From Streptomyces sp. AM 2-1-1 (GTDB lineage: Bacteria > Actinomycetota > Actinomycetes > Streptomycetales > Streptomycetaceae): 64,000 nt of DNA. Position 1 is the first letter of the stretch. The number at the start of each line of letters is the position of its first letter. Shown in pieces: positions 1 to 8,501 of this stretch. The stretch covers positions 6,838,501 to 6,902,500 of the forward strand of contig NZ_CP119147.1 in NCBI RefSeq assembly GCF_029167645.1. The letters are read 5' to 3'. A program made the position numbers and the translations under genes. Under the pieces are notes generated by a model that did no database searches, was not told the DNA's origin, and saw nothing but the letters and a program-made list of their open reading frames with translations.

Positions 1-1177
1 CTGCCTCACCTCGTTCGACGACTGCTTCGTGGCTCGCACGGCGCTGCTCGCCGGAGTCCAGGGGCACGTCGGCGACGGCGGGGAGTTCGGCAGCGCGCTC
101 GCGAGCAGACGGCGGCGCCTGCTCGTCTCCATCGGCAGGGTCACCCCCGGCAAGCTGGCCATGAGCGCCTGCGCGGTCGGTTCGGCGCGCGTCGCGCTCG
201 CCCTCGCCGTGCGGTACGCCGGGCACCGCAGGGTCGCGGGCCCACGCGGTACCGGCAGTGTCCCCGTCTACGCCCACCGCACCCACCACGGCCCCCTGGC
301 CGACGCGCTCGCGACGGTCTTCGCCATGAGCCTGTTGCACCGCCGGGCGCTCGACCGGTGGGAATCGAGTACGGACGCGGACGGCCGGGCGGACGCGGAA
401 CGCTTGGTCGCCGTCGCCAAGGGGTGGATCACCTGGCGGGCGCGGGACGTGATCGTCGAGTGCCGCGAACGCTGCGGTGCCCAGGGCCTGCTGGAACACA
501 ACGGGCTCGCGGAGCTGGTCACCGGTATCGAGGGCACCATCACCGCCGAGGGCGACAACCTCGCCGTGCAGGCCAAGGCCGCGGCCGAGATGCTGCTCTC
601 GGCCCCGGACGCCGTTGGGGAGCGCTCCGGCGAGGGGGAGGCGCCGGTCGGCGATCTGCGCGACCCGGCCTTCCTGCGCGGACTGCTCGCCGACACGGAG
701 GCCGCGTGGTTCGCCCGGGCCCGCTCGCGGATGAGTGCCGCCCCGCCCGGCGACGCGCTCGGGCGCTGGAACGCCGCTTCGGGCGCCGCCCTGCGGGGGG
801 TGGAGGCGCACGCCGCGCGCCAGGCCGCCGAGGCGTTCGCGACGTCCCTGGCCGCCTTGCCGGAGGGACCCGCGCGCCGGCGGCTCGCCGAGGTCGAGCG
901 GTTGTTCCTGCTGCGGCAGGCCGGCCGCGCGGCCGGGGAACTGCTGGCCGTCGGACGGGTGACGGCCGAACAGGTACGTGCCCTGCCCGACCTGTACGAG
1001 GAGGCGGTGGCCGCCGTCGCCGCCCACGCCCCCGCGCTGGTGGAGTCTTTCGCCCTGCCGGACGAGGTCTTCGCCGACCGCCCGATCGCGGGGGCTGCCT
1101 ACGCGGACGCCCACGACGACCCCGCGGGCCCCTGGCACCGCACCCCTGTCCGTACGGCGGAAGGCGCCACCCGATGA
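1..1177 (+). CDS. acyl-CoA oxidase/dehydrogenase, C-terminal part (5' end outside window)
   Basis: The frame is open from base 2, so the N-terminus is cut by the window edge and about 391 residues remain. The family oxidises acyl thioesters to trans-2-enoyl thioesters with FAD. What is seen is the helical C-terminal half typical of acyl-CoA oxidases: an RCGAQGLLEHNG segment, then the TAEGDNLAVQAKAA stretch in which the family's catalytic Glu normally lies. The stop codon overlaps the ATG of a small ORF (ATGA), and an ACP and a ketosynthase follow in the same direction. The protein may therefore desaturate a carrier-bound acyl chain rather than act in bulk beta-oxidation; that is inference. 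Oxidase versus dehydrogenase cannot be settled without the N-terminal flavin-binding half. Confidence 0.85.
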   Translation, partial: CLTSFDDCFVARTALLAGVQGHVGDGGEFGSALASRRRRLLVSIGRVTPGKLAMSACAVGSARVALALAVRYAGHRRVAGPRGTGSVPVYAHRTHHGPLADALATVFAMSLLHRRALDRWESSTDADGRADAERLVAVAKGWITWRARDVIVECRERCGAQGLLEHNGLAELVTGIEGTITAEGDNLAVQAKAAAEMLLSAPDAVGERSGEGEAPVGDLRDPAFLRGLLADTEAAWFARARSRMSAAPPGDALGRWNAASGAALRGVEAHAARQAAEAFATSLAALPEGPARRRLAEVERLFLLRQAGRAAGELLAVGRVTAEQVRALPDLYEEAVAAVAAHAPALVESFALPDEVFADRPIAGAAYADAHDDPAGPWHRTPVRTAEGATR

Positions 1178-1332
1178 CGGGCGGCGGACGGACCCGGCGG
1201 CCACGCGAGGCGGCGGGTTCGCTGGGGACGAAAGCGGTCCTCCTGGCCTACTGGGGAACGGTGTTCGTCGTCTCGATGGTGCGGAAGAAGCCGCAGGTGG
1301 GCGTAGAGGAATCGGTTCGTCGGAGGGCGTAA
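1174..1332 (+). CDS. small putative membrane protein (52 aa)
   Basis: A 52-codon ORF starts with an ATG that overlaps the acyl-CoA oxidase stop (ATGA), suggesting translational coupling. It has a basic N-terminus, one hydrophobic stretch (AVLLAYWGTVFVVSMV, about residues 21-36) and a basic C-terminus, as in a single-pass membrane peptide. No family is recognised. Position inside an acyl-CoA oxidase/ACP/ketosynthase operon is the only functional hint. It could be a chance ORF, but the coupling and the single hydrophobic segment favour a real gene. Confidence 0.45.
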   Translation: MTGGGRTRRPREAAGSLGTKAVLLAYWGTVFVVSMVRKKPQVGVEESVRRRA

Positions 1333-1421
1333 CCAGACGGGGCCGCGGCAGTTACCCGGGCATGGGACCGCTGAACGCGCCCGCCGTGCCCCGGCCGTGA
1401 GCCGCATACAAGAGGAAGATC

Positions 1422-1682
1422 ATGAAGGCCATTCATCCGAAGATCGTCGGCGTGCTGACCGACACGTTCAAGGTGCCCCCGGCCGAGATCCACCCGGAGT
1501 CCACGATGGACAGCCTGGAGATGGACTCGCTCGCGGTGGCGGAGTTCGCCGTCATCATCAAGGAGAACCTCGGTATCCACACACCGGTCGACACCCTCCA
1601 CCGGGACGCCACCCTGGCGGACATCTCGGAGTTCATCCGTGCGGCGTCCCGCCGCAAGGAGCCGGTGAGCAACGCCCGATGA
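1422..1682 (+). CDS. acyl carrier protein
   Basis: This 86-residue protein has the length and helical pattern of a stand-alone acyl carrier protein. The phosphopantetheine attachment motif is DSLAVAEF, with the modified Ser at about residue 38. An AGAGGA ribosome site lies a few bases before the ATG at 1422. The stop overlaps the ketosynthase start (ATGA), so the two are probably made in fixed ratio. It would carry the acyl chain for the adjacent ketosynthase and oxidase. It is likely dedicated to a specialised acyl chain rather than primary fatty acid synthesis, because no fabD/fabH neighbours are visible. Confidence 0.9.
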   Translation: MKAIHPKIVGVLTDTFKVPPAEIHPESTMDSLEMDSLAVAEFAVIIKENLGIHTPVDTLHRDATLADISEFIRAASRRKEPVSNAR

Positions 1683-2902
1683 AGCGGCCCGAGATCGCCG
1701 TCACCGGACTGGGCATGATCACCCCGGCCGGCAACGACACGGCGTCCACCTGGGAGGGCGTGCTCGCCGGGGTGTCCTCGGCCCGCACCGTTCCCGAACT
1801 CCGCGGGTGCGCGGTCGACTTCGCCTGCACGGTCACCGGCATCGACCTGGACGAGGCCGTCGGCGGCCGTACCGCCTACCGGATGGGCAAGTACGTCAAG
1901 TTCGCCGTGCTCGCCGCACGGGAGGCGGTGGCCGACGCGGGGCTCGACCCGGGCGGCTGGGACGGCGCCCGGGTCTCGGTCGTGGTGGGCACCAGCAGCG
2001 GGGGGTCGGCGGCCCTCTCCGAGCAGGCCGTGGTGCTGGACCGGCAGGGCGCCGAGGCGTCCTCACCGGCGGGCATCCTCCTCACCATCCCCAACATGCC
2101 GGCCGCCGAAATCGCGATCCAGCTCGGCGCCACCGGCCCCAGTCTGGCGCCGTGCACGGCCTGTTCCTCCGGGGTCACGGCCCTGTCGGTCGCCCGGGAC
2201 ATGCTGGTGAGCGGCCAGTGCGACATCGCCGTCGCCGGGGCCACCGAGTCGATCGTCTTCCCGGTGGCGATGACCGGCCTGGCCCGCTCCGGAGCCGCGG
2301 CCCTGCCCGACGGCGACCCGTCGCGGCTCTGCCGCCCGTTCGCCGAGGACCGCGCCGGCCTCGTCATGGGGGAGGGGGCCGCCATCATGGTGCTGGAGCG
2401 GGCCGAGGACGCGCTGGCCCGGGGAGCGGTACCCCGGGCCCTGATCGCCGGCACCGGGGCGACCACCGACGCCCACCACCCCACCAGTCCGCATCCCTCC
2501 GGCAAGGTGGCCGGAGCGGCTGTCGAAGCCGCCCTGCGGGATGCCGGCTGGTGCGCCGAGGACGTCGGCCACGTCAACGCGCACGGCACGGCGACCCCGC
2601 TCAACGACGCCACCGAGGCCGCCCTCATCGCCCGGGCCTACCCCCACCGGCCACCGGTCACCGCCCCCAAGGGGGTGCTCGGCCACTGCATGGGGGCGGC
2701 GGGTGCCATCGAGGCCGCGCTCACCGTGCTCACCCTCCAGCACCAACTCGTCCCGCCGATCGCCAACCTGGACGCCCCGGCGCCCGGGTTCGACATCGAC
2801 TGCGTCACCAAAGCGCCCCGGCCCGTCCCCGTCCGCCGTGCCGTCAGCCACTCCTTCGGGTTCGGCGGCCACAACGCGGTGATCGCGTTACGTCTCCCCT
2901 GA
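1679..2902 (+). CDS. beta-ketoacyl-ACP synthase (KAS II/FabF-like)
   Basis: This 407-residue thiolase-fold condensing enzyme would extend an acyl-ACP by decarboxylative Claisen condensation. The catalytic triad is visible: nucleophile Cys in CTACSSG (about residue 165), first His in NAHGTATPLND, second His in GHCMGAAGAIEA. The GFGGHNA glycine-rich C-terminal motif is also present. The start ATG overlaps the ACP stop. Both His residues and the Cys are intact, so it is a chain-elongating KSalpha-type enzyme rather than a chain-length factor. No partner KSbeta is seen in the window. Confidence 0.92.
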   Translation: MKRPEIAVTGLGMITPAGNDTASTWEGVLAGVSSARTVPELRGCAVDFACTVTGIDLDEAVGGRTAYRMGKYVKFAVLAAREAVADAGLDPGGWDGARVSVVVGTSSGGSAALSEQAVVLDRQGAEASSPAGILLTIPNMPAAEIAIQLGATGPSLAPCTACSSGVTALSVARDMLVSGQCDIAVAGATESIVFPVAMTGLARSGAAALPDGDPSRLCRPFAEDRAGLVMGEGAAIMVLERAEDALARGAVPRALIAGTGATTDAHHPTSPHPSGKVAGAAVEAALRDAGWCAEDVGHVNAHGTATPLNDATEAALIARAYPHRPPVTAPKGVLGHCMGAAGAIEAALTVLTLQHQLVPPIANLDAPAPGFDIDCVTKAPRPVPVRRAVSHSFGFGGHNAVIALRLP

Positions 2903-2954
2903 GCGGTCGGAGCCGGAGGGAGCCGTCACACGATCACCGTCCGGGACCGCCCGG

Positions 2955-2995
2955 CCGCTCCGGTCCCGCGGGGCAGCCGTGCGGGACCGGAGCGG
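2955..2995 (+). terminator. transcription terminator hairpin after the ketosynthase
   Basis: A perfect 15-bp inverted repeat with an 11-nt loop (arms 2955-2969 and 2981-2995) lies about 50 bases past the ketosynthase stop and just before the riboswitch. There is no T-run, as is common in high-GC actinobacteria. Confidence 0.7.
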
Positions 2996-3030
2996 GGCCC
3001 GGAGCGCCCGGAAGGGCGTGATAGCTTCCC

Positions 3031-3200
3031 AGTGCCAGTCGTACTCCACACAGGGGTCAGGGAATCCGGTGCGAATCCGGAACTGACGCGCAGCGGTGAG
3101 GGGGACGGGCGGGGCCATGGCCACTGGGAGACCCACGGGTGTCCTGGGAAGGCGCCCCGTCCGCACGAACCCGAGTCCGAAGACCTGCTGGCGCCCTGCG
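3031..3200 (+). promoter_or_regulatory. cobalamin (AdoCbl) riboswitch
   Basis: The leader of the ABC importer operon carries canonical cobalamin-riboswitch blocks: GGAATCCGGTGCGAATCCGG followed by AACTGACGCGCAGCGGT, then a GCCACTGGGAGACCC block, and a 3' block CGAGTCCGAAGACCTGC. Order and spacing match the family. In Gram-positives these elements switch expression off when the cobalamin level is high. Here that would limit uptake through the downstream lipoprotein, permease and ATPase. The expression platform between 3200 and the start codon was not resolved. Confidence 0.92.
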
Positions 3201-3277
3201 CCCCGTACGGGACGCAGTACTCCGTACAACGGGCCCCGCGCATGGGCCCAGAGACGCCGAGGTACCTCGTGCCGCCC

Positions 3278-4318
3278 ATGGCCCGTTCCGCCCGTTCCGC
3301 TGCCCTGCTGACGGCGGGAATCCTGCTGCTGACCGCCTGCGGGGGTGGCGCCGGCACACCGGGCGCCTCCCGCGCGTCCGCCGACTCCGGGGACGGCTAT
3401 CCGGTGACGCTGCACAACTGCGGACGCACCGTCACCGTCGCCGCGGCCCCGCACCACGCCGTCTCCCTCAACCAGGGATCGACGGAGATCCTGCTCTCCC
3501 TCGGCCTCGCCGACCGGCTCGCCGCCACCGCCACCTGGACCGATCCCGTCATGAAGGGCCTGGAGAAGGCCAACGCCGGGGTGCCGAGGCTCTCCGACAA
3601 CGCCCCCTCCTCGGAGAAGGTGCTGGAGCGGGAACCCGACTTCGTCAGCGCCTCGTTCGAGTCCACACTCGGCAAGGGCGGGGTCGCCCCCCGGGAGCAG
3701 TTCGAGGACCTGGGCGTCCCCACGTACGTCTCGCCCGCCGACTGCACCGGCAAGGACAACAGCGGCGACGGCGACGGAGCCCGCTCCGCCTCCCTCACGC
3801 TGGACAGCGTCTACACCGAGATACGCGACCTGGCCGCGGTGTTCGGTGTCCGGGAGCGCGGGGAGGCGCTCGTCGCCGGTCTCCGGGACCGGGTGACGAA
3901 GGCGACGGCGGGCATCGACGCCTCCGGCACCACGCTGCTCTACTGGTTCGCCAACTCCCAGGCCCCCTACATGGCGGGCTGCTGCGGGGCGCCCGGCATC
4001 ATCACCACCGCACTCGGCGCGGAGAACGTCTTCGACGACACCCACGAGGAGTGGCCCCAGATCAACTGGGAGACCGTCGCGGACCGTGACCCGGACGTCC
4101 TCGTCATCGGCGACCTCACCCGCGATGCGCAGACCGCCGAGAGCGCCGGGAAGAAGATCGCGTTCCTGGAGTCCAACCCGGCCACCAGGAACATGGACGC
4201 CGTACGGAACAAGCGGTACGTCCTGCTCAGCGGCCAGGCCATGAACCCCACCATCCGCACGGTGGAGGGGATCGAGCGCGTCGCGGCGGGGCTGCGCGGG
4301 TTCGGGCTCGCCGGGTGA
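3278..4318 (+). CDS. corrinoid/cobalamin ABC transporter substrate-binding lipoprotein
   Basis: This is a 346-residue periplasmic-binding-type lipoprotein (BtuF/FepB fold class). It starts with a short basic segment, a hydrophobic stretch and the lipobox LLTAC (Cys at about residue 22), so it would be anchored outside the membrane. Two lobes are visible, with 'HAVSLNQGSTEILLSLGLAD' near the start and 'DPDVLVIGDL' later. The ATG at 3278 is chosen because it places the signal correctly; an in-frame ATG at 3242 would add 12 residues. The cobalamin riboswitch upstream, and overlap with a FecCD-type permease, argue that the ligand is cobalamin or cobinamide rather than a siderophore. Confidence 0.88.
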   Translation: MARSARSAALLTAGILLLTACGGGAGTPGASRASADSGDGYPVTLHNCGRTVTVAAAPHHAVSLNQGSTEILLSLGLADRLAATATWTDPVMKGLEKANAGVPRLSDNAPSSEKVLEREPDFVSASFESTLGKGGVAPREQFEDLGVPTYVSPADCTGKDNSGDGDGARSASLTLDSVYTEIRDLAAVFGVRERGEALVAGLRDRVTKATAGIDASGTTLLYWFANSQAPYMAGCCGAPGIITTALGAENVFDDTHEEWPQINWETVADRDPDVLVIGDLTRDAQTAESAGKKIAFLESNPATRNMDAVRNKRYVLLSGQAMNPTIRTVEGIERVAAGLRGFGLAG

Positions 4319-5454
4319 CGGCCGACCACCGGACGACGGCCGGCCACGAACCGGTGAGCACGGGTCTCCGGCGGCCGTCGGGTCTTCTCGAAGGCACCGC
4401 TCCCCGCCCCCCTGCGGCGGCCGGGCGCCGGACGGCCCTGCGCACGCTGCCCAAGCCGCTCCTGTGGGGCGGCGGTGTCCTTCTCCTCCTGCTCTCCGTC
4501 GCGGTCGCCGTCACCATCGGGCCGGCCCGGATCTCCGTCGCCGACGTGTGGTCGGTGGTGGCCGCACATCTGGGCCTCGGCACCACGGAACTGAGTCCGC
4601 TCCGCGACGGCATCGTGTGGGACCTCCGGATGCCGCGCACCCTGCTCGCCGCGGTCTGCGGCGCCGGGCTCGCGGTGTGCGGGACCGTCATGCAGTCCCT
4701 GCTCCGCAACCCCCTCGCCGACCCGTTCGTCCTCGGCGTCTCCTCCGGGGCGTCGACCGGCGCGGTCGTGGTCGTCGTGCTGGGCGTCGGCGGGGGAGCG
4801 GTGTCCCTCTCGGCGGGCGCGTTCGTGGGGGCGCTCGCCTCGTTCGCCCTCGTCCTCCTGCTGAGCCACACCCTCGGCGGCAGCACGGACCGGGTCGTCC
4901 TCTCGGGCGTGGCGGCGATGCAGCTCTTCTCGGCGCTCACCTCCTTCGTCGTGATGACCGCCGCCGACGCCGAGCAGACACGCGGGGTGCTCTTCTGGCT
5001 GCTCGGCTCGCTCGGCGGAGTCGGCTGGACGGACGTCCGGCTCTGCTCCGGGGTGGTCGTGTTCGCCCTGCTGATCTGCCTGGGCCACGCCCGTACGCTC
5101 GACGCCTTCGCGTTCGGCCAGGACGCGGCGGCCACCCTCGGCGTCCGTGTAACCCGCACCCGGACCGTGTTGCTCTGCACCACGGCGCTGCTGACCGCCG
5201 CGCTGGTCAGCTCCGCCGGGGCGATCGGCTTCGTCGGCCTGGTGCTGCCGCACGCCGCCCGTGCCCTCGCCGGTTCGGGACACCGAAGGCTGCTTCCGGT
5301 GACCGCGCTGGCCGGCGCGATCTTCCTGGTCTGGGTGGACACCCTCGCGAGGACCGTGCTGGATCCGCAGGAGGTGCCGGTGGGCGTGGTCACCGCACTG
5401 ATCGGCGTCCCCGCCTTCGTCCTGGTCCTGTACCGCACCCGGCGTGTCGCATGA
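4315..5454 (+). CDS. FecCD/BtuC-type ABC transporter permease
   Basis: This 379-residue multi-pass membrane protein is rich in hydrophobic helices from about residue 50. It has the family's conserved 'MPRTLLAAVCGAGLAVCG' and 'NPLADPFVLGVSSGAS' segments and a late 'GAIGFVGLVLPHAARAL' coupling helix. The GTG start overlaps the lipoprotein stop (GTGA). It forms the translocation channel of the riboswitch-controlled importer. The first about 45 residues are a Pro/Arg-rich cytoplasmic extension that may partly be an over-long start, but no better start with a ribosome site is evident. Confidence 0.9.
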   Translation: MTADHRTTAGHEPVSTGLRRPSGLLEGTAPRPPAAAGRRTALRTLPKPLLWGGGVLLLLLSVAVAVTIGPARISVADVWSVVAAHLGLGTTELSPLRDGIVWDLRMPRTLLAAVCGAGLAVCGTVMQSLLRNPLADPFVLGVSSGASTGAVVVVVLGVGGGAVSLSAGAFVGALASFALVLLLSHTLGGSTDRVVLSGVAAMQLFSALTSFVVMTAADAEQTRGVLFWLLGSLGGVGWTDVRLCSGVVVFALLICLGHARTLDAFAFGQDAAATLGVRVTRTRTVLLCTTALLTAALVSSAGAIGFVGLVLPHAARALAGSGHRRLLPVTALAGAIFLVWVDTLARTVLDPQEVPVGVVTALIGVPAFVLVLYRTRRVA

Positions 5455-6260
5455 GCGCCCACGACACCGGGCTGCGGGCCGACCGGGTGAGCCGCGCGGC
5501 CGGCGGCCGCCTCATCCTCGACGGCGTGACCCTCGCCCCGCCGCCCGGCTCCACCGTCGGCCTCATCGGCCCCAACGGCTCCGGGAAGTCCACCCTGCTG
5601 CGGGTGCTCGCGGGTGTCCTGCCGCCCGAGGGCGGCCTCGTCACCCTCGACGGGGAGCCGCTCGCCGCGACCGGCCGGCGCACGGTGGCCCAGCGGGTCG
5701 CGGTGGTCGACCAGCACGCGGCGACCCAGGTCGAACTGAGCGTGCTCGACGTCGTACGCCTGGGCCGCATCCCGCACCGCCGCGCCTGGTCCGCACCGGG
5801 GCCGGAGGACGACGCAGCCGTCCGGCGGGCCCTGGAGCGGACCGGACTCACGGACCGGGCCGGGCAGTCCTGGCACACCCTGTCCGGCGGCGAACGCCAA
5901 CGGGTCCAGATCGCCCGCGCCCTGGCCCAGGAGCCCCGCGAACTGCTCCTGGACGAACCCACCAACCACCTCGACATCCAGCACCAGCTGGAGCTGTTGT
6001 CACTGGTGTCCTCACTGCCCCTCACCTGTGTCGTCGCCCTGCACGACCTGAACCTGGCCGCGACCTTCTGCGATCTGATCACCGTGATGGACGGGGGACG
6101 GGTGGTCGCGGCGGGCACCCCGGACGAGGTGATCACCGAGGAATTGATCGCGGACGTCTACCGGGTGCGGTCGGTGGTCACCCGGGAGGGCCCGCGAGGG
6201 CGCCCCAGCGTGCGGTTCCTGCCGGCGGCCGTCCGCTCCGCGCCCCTCGACGGCGTGTGA
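5451..6260 (+). CDS. ABC transporter ATP-binding protein (BtuD/FecE-type)
   Basis: This 269-residue ATPase has all nucleotide-binding motifs in order: Walker A GPNGSGKST (about residue 40), Q-loop region VVDQHAATQ, signature LSGGERQR, Walker B ELLLDEPTNHLD, switch His in VALHDLNLA. The ATG overlaps the permease stop. It would energise corrinoid import together with the two upstream genes. It is the last gene of the operon, closed by a strong hairpin. Confidence 0.93.
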   Translation: MSAHDTGLRADRVSRAAGGRLILDGVTLAPPPGSTVGLIGPNGSGKSTLLRVLAGVLPPEGGLVTLDGEPLAATGRRTVAQRVAVVDQHAATQVELSVLDVVRLGRIPHRRAWSAPGPEDDAAVRRALERTGLTDRAGQSWHTLSGGERQRVQIARALAQEPRELLLDEPTNHLDIQHQLELLSLVSSLPLTCVVALHDLNLAATFCDLITVMDGGRVVAAGTPDEVITEELIADVYRVRSVVTREGPRGRPSVRFLPAAVRSAPLDGV

Positions 6261-6277
6261 CGTCGGGCGTGGGGCAC

Positions 6278-6324
6278 ACGGGGTGCGGGGCGGATCCGTC
6301 GCACGGACCCGCCCCGCACCCCGT
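6278..6324 (+). terminator. terminator hairpin after the corrinoid importer operon
   Basis: A 21-bp inverted repeat with one mismatch and a 5-nt loop (arms 6278-6298 and 6304-6324) lies 17 bases after the ATPase stop. It sits between convergent genes and could terminate both. Confidence 0.8.
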
Positions 6325-6388
6325 TCGTCATGACCCCGGACGGCCGGGCGGCGTCCCGGCCCGTCGCGCCGCCGGCGGCGGCGTCCGG

Positions 6389-7414
6389 CTAGTGGCGCCG
6401 ACCCCTCCCGAACTCACCGCCGCCCCTGTCCTTGCCGGTCCCCGCGTCCGTGCCGTCCGCGTAGTCGATCTTCTCCTTGCGGACCTCGGCGGAGACCTCC
6501 TTCTGCTCGGTCACCCGTTCCCTCTCCAGCCGTACGCGCTCCACCGGCACGGCCTCCTTGCGCACGGTCGCCCGCTCGGCGTGCAGGGTCACCTCCACGT
6601 CCTGGTCGCCGATGGCGGTCTGCCCGGTCACCTTCTCGCCGGGTGCCAGCGGCTCGCGGACCATGCGCACCTCCTCGTGCGAGACGGGCACCGTACGGGT
6701 GACCTCCTCGGTCACGACGTACTTGTGCAGGCGGGCCCGTCCGCTCTCGTACTCCTCCGTGCCGACCCGCAGCTGCTCCTCGGAGCGGATCATCTCCTCC
6801 CGCCCCGCGAGATCGCCCTTGGTCATGTCGGCGGCGGACCTCGTACCCGCGCCGGCGCCTGCCAGCGGCCGGGTGCCGGCCGCGGCGTCGGAACCCGGGT
6901 GCGTACCGGCGCCGGTCATGCCGGTGCCCGTCGTGCCCGCGGCGCCGCCGGCCGCCTTGCCGGTACCGGTGGTGCGCGCCGTGCCCGCCGCTCCGGCGCC
7001 CGCCGCGCCACCTGCCGCGGCGCCCATCGCCCCCGTCCCGGCCGTCGTCCTGCCGTCCGCGCCCGTCCCCGTCCCGGCGGAGCTCCGCGGCTTCCTGGTG
7101 AGTCCGTAGTGGCGGTAGAGCTCCTCCTCCTCGGCGACGGAGAGGTGGGCGTCCGCGTCTACCCGGGGCGCTTCCTTGACGCTCTCCTTCGGGTGCGCCA
7201 CATGCAGGTCGGCGCCGACCCGCCGGGCTCCGGCGAGCGGGACGAAGCTCTCCTTCATCCCGAACATGCCGGTCTTGACCGTGACCCAGTCGGGCTTGCC
7301 GGTGTCGTCGTCGACGTACACCCGGCCGACACTGCCGACCTTCTCGCCCCCGTTGTCGTAGACGGTGAGACCGTCGAGCTCTCCGGAATCCGTGAAACCG
7401 TCAGCGGCTGCCAT
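6389..7414 (-). CDS. PRC-barrel and DUF2382 domain protein
   Basis: This 341-residue protein has an N-terminal PRC-barrel (about residues 10-90, with 'GLTVYDNGGEKVGSVGRVYVD'). A long Gly/Ala/Thr-rich low-complexity linker (about 120-200) follows. The C-terminal DUF2382 domain contains 'YVVTEEVTRTVPVSHEEVRM' and repeated VE(V/R)VR-type strands. The ATG is preceded by GAGGAGG. Such proteins occur in stress-induced sets in actinobacteria, but their molecular role is not established. No transmembrane segment or signal is visible, so it is probably cytoplasmic. Confidence 0.88.
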   Translation of the reverse strand: MAAADGFTDSGELDGLTVYDNGGEKVGSVGRVYVDDDTGKPDWVTVKTGMFGMKESFVPLAGARRVGADLHVAHPKESVKEAPRVDADAHLSVAEEEELYRHYGLTRKPRSSAGTGTGADGRTTAGTGAMGAAAGGAAGAGAAGTARTTGTGKAAGGAAGTTGTGMTGAGTHPGSDAAAGTRPLAGAGAGTRSAADMTKGDLAGREEMIRSEEQLRVGTEEYESGRARLHKYVVTEEVTRTVPVSHEEVRMVREPLAPGEKVTGQTAIGDQDVEVTLHAERATVRKEAVPVERVRLERERVTEQKEVSAEVRKEKIDYADGTDAGTGKDRGGGEFGRGRRH

Positions 7415-7862
7415 GACCGATGCCTCCTCGCCCGGACGCGTCCTGTGGTGGGTCCACTCAGGTACGGCACGCCCGGTTCCATCGCGCCTCACCCGGTTGG
7501 CCCCTGCAACCCACCGGCCGTCCGGGGCCCGGCGGGGAGGGGGTGCCAGGCCGTCCCCGCCCGCGCCCGCCCGGGAAGTCGGCGCCACCGGCGCGTTAGG
7601 CCAGACGGGTGACGGCCCTGGTGGCGGGCGGCCCGGACAGCCGGTGCCGGGCGGTGTCCGGGCCGGCCGGGCGCCCGCATAGGATCGGCCGTCGTCGTCC
7701 GTACCGGAGGGCCGCCCTCCGCGGCCGGCCGCCGAACCACCGGGAACCGTCATCGCCTCCGTACCCCACCAGCTCCCGTCCCCACGAGGCCTGCTGCGCA
7801 CCCGGCACGAGGACGGCCACCGCCTGGGCCACCTCGTCTGGCGGCTGGCTCCCGGCAGCCGG
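7415..7862. other. intergenic stretch between divergent genes, containing unstarted CbiZ coding sequence
   Basis: The first part should hold promoters for the DUF2382 gene. From about 7752 the + strand reads as CbiZ-like sequence (LLRTRHEDGHRLGHLVWRLA) in frame with the CbiZ gene. There is no ATG, GTG or TTG between the in-frame TAG at 7680 and the GTG at 7863. See the finding on this start. Confidence 0.5.
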
Positions 7863-8477
7863 GTGTGCAGCAGCGCGGTCCTCGGCGGCGGCATCGGCCC
7901 GCGCGCCTGGATCCTCAACGCCCAGGTGCCCGGCGGCTACCCCAGGCTCGACCCGGAACGTCACCTCGCCGAGATCGCGGCCGCGGAGGGCCTCGCCGGG
8001 CCGGGCACCGGACTCATGACCGCCGCCGACGTCAGCGCCCGCACCGAGGCGTACGACGACGGCGTCACGGCCACCGTCACCAGCGGCCTCGGCGTACGGG
8101 GCTGGGCGGCCGCGCGCGCGGCCGGCGAACGAGGCCCGCTCCCGCCCGGAACGGTCAACATCGTCGTCTACCTCCCCGTCGCCCTCGGCGACGCGGCCCT
8201 GGTCAACGCGGTCGCCACCGCCACCGAGGCGAAGGTGCAGGCGCTGCTGGACGCCGGTCTCGACTGCTCCGGAACTCCCACCGACGCCGTCTGCGTGGCC
8301 GTGCCCGGCCCGGGCGCCCAGGGAGCGGAACCGTTCGCGGGCCCCCGGTCGCGCTGGGGCGCACGCCTGGCGAGAGCGGTGCACGCTGCCGTACTCGACG
8401 GGGCACTGGCCCACCGTCGCGGTGAAGGCGAGGAGAGGGGCACGGGCGGGGAGCGGCCCCGTGCGGGCGGCCGGTGA
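7863..8477 (+). CDS. cbiZ: adenosylcobinamide amidohydrolase (CbiZ-like)
   Basis: CbiZ cleaves the aminopropanol side chain of adenosylcobinamide to adenosylcobyric acid, letting a cell salvage imported incomplete corrinoids. Seen: SSAVLGGGIGPRAWILNAQV near the start, GLMTAADVSA, a GVRGWAAAR segment and the conserved GTVNIVVYLPVAL. The GTG at 7863 is the first usable start, but family-like sequence continues upstream without a start codon, so the true N-terminus is unclear. The riboswitch-controlled corrinoid importer is 1.6 kb away on the same strand, and a B12-dependent mutase lies elsewhere in the window, supporting a salvage role. Confidence 0.8.
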   Translation: MCSSAVLGGGIGPRAWILNAQVPGGYPRLDPERHLAEIAAAEGLAGPGTGLMTAADVSARTEAYDDGVTATVTSGLGVRGWAAARAAGERGPLPPGTVNIVVYLPVALGDAALVNAVATATEAKVQALLDAGLDCSGTPTDAVCVAVPGPGAQGAEPFAGPRSRWGARLARAVHAAVLDGALAHRRGEGEERGTGGERPRAGGR

Positions 8478-8501
8478 CGGTCCGACCGCCCCGCCCCCGC
8501 C

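Noticed and set aside
6389..7612. Ala/Pro/Val-rich + strand frames opposite the DUF2382 gene
   Set aside because: They mirror the low-complexity linker of the minus-strand protein and have no ribosome site or domain.
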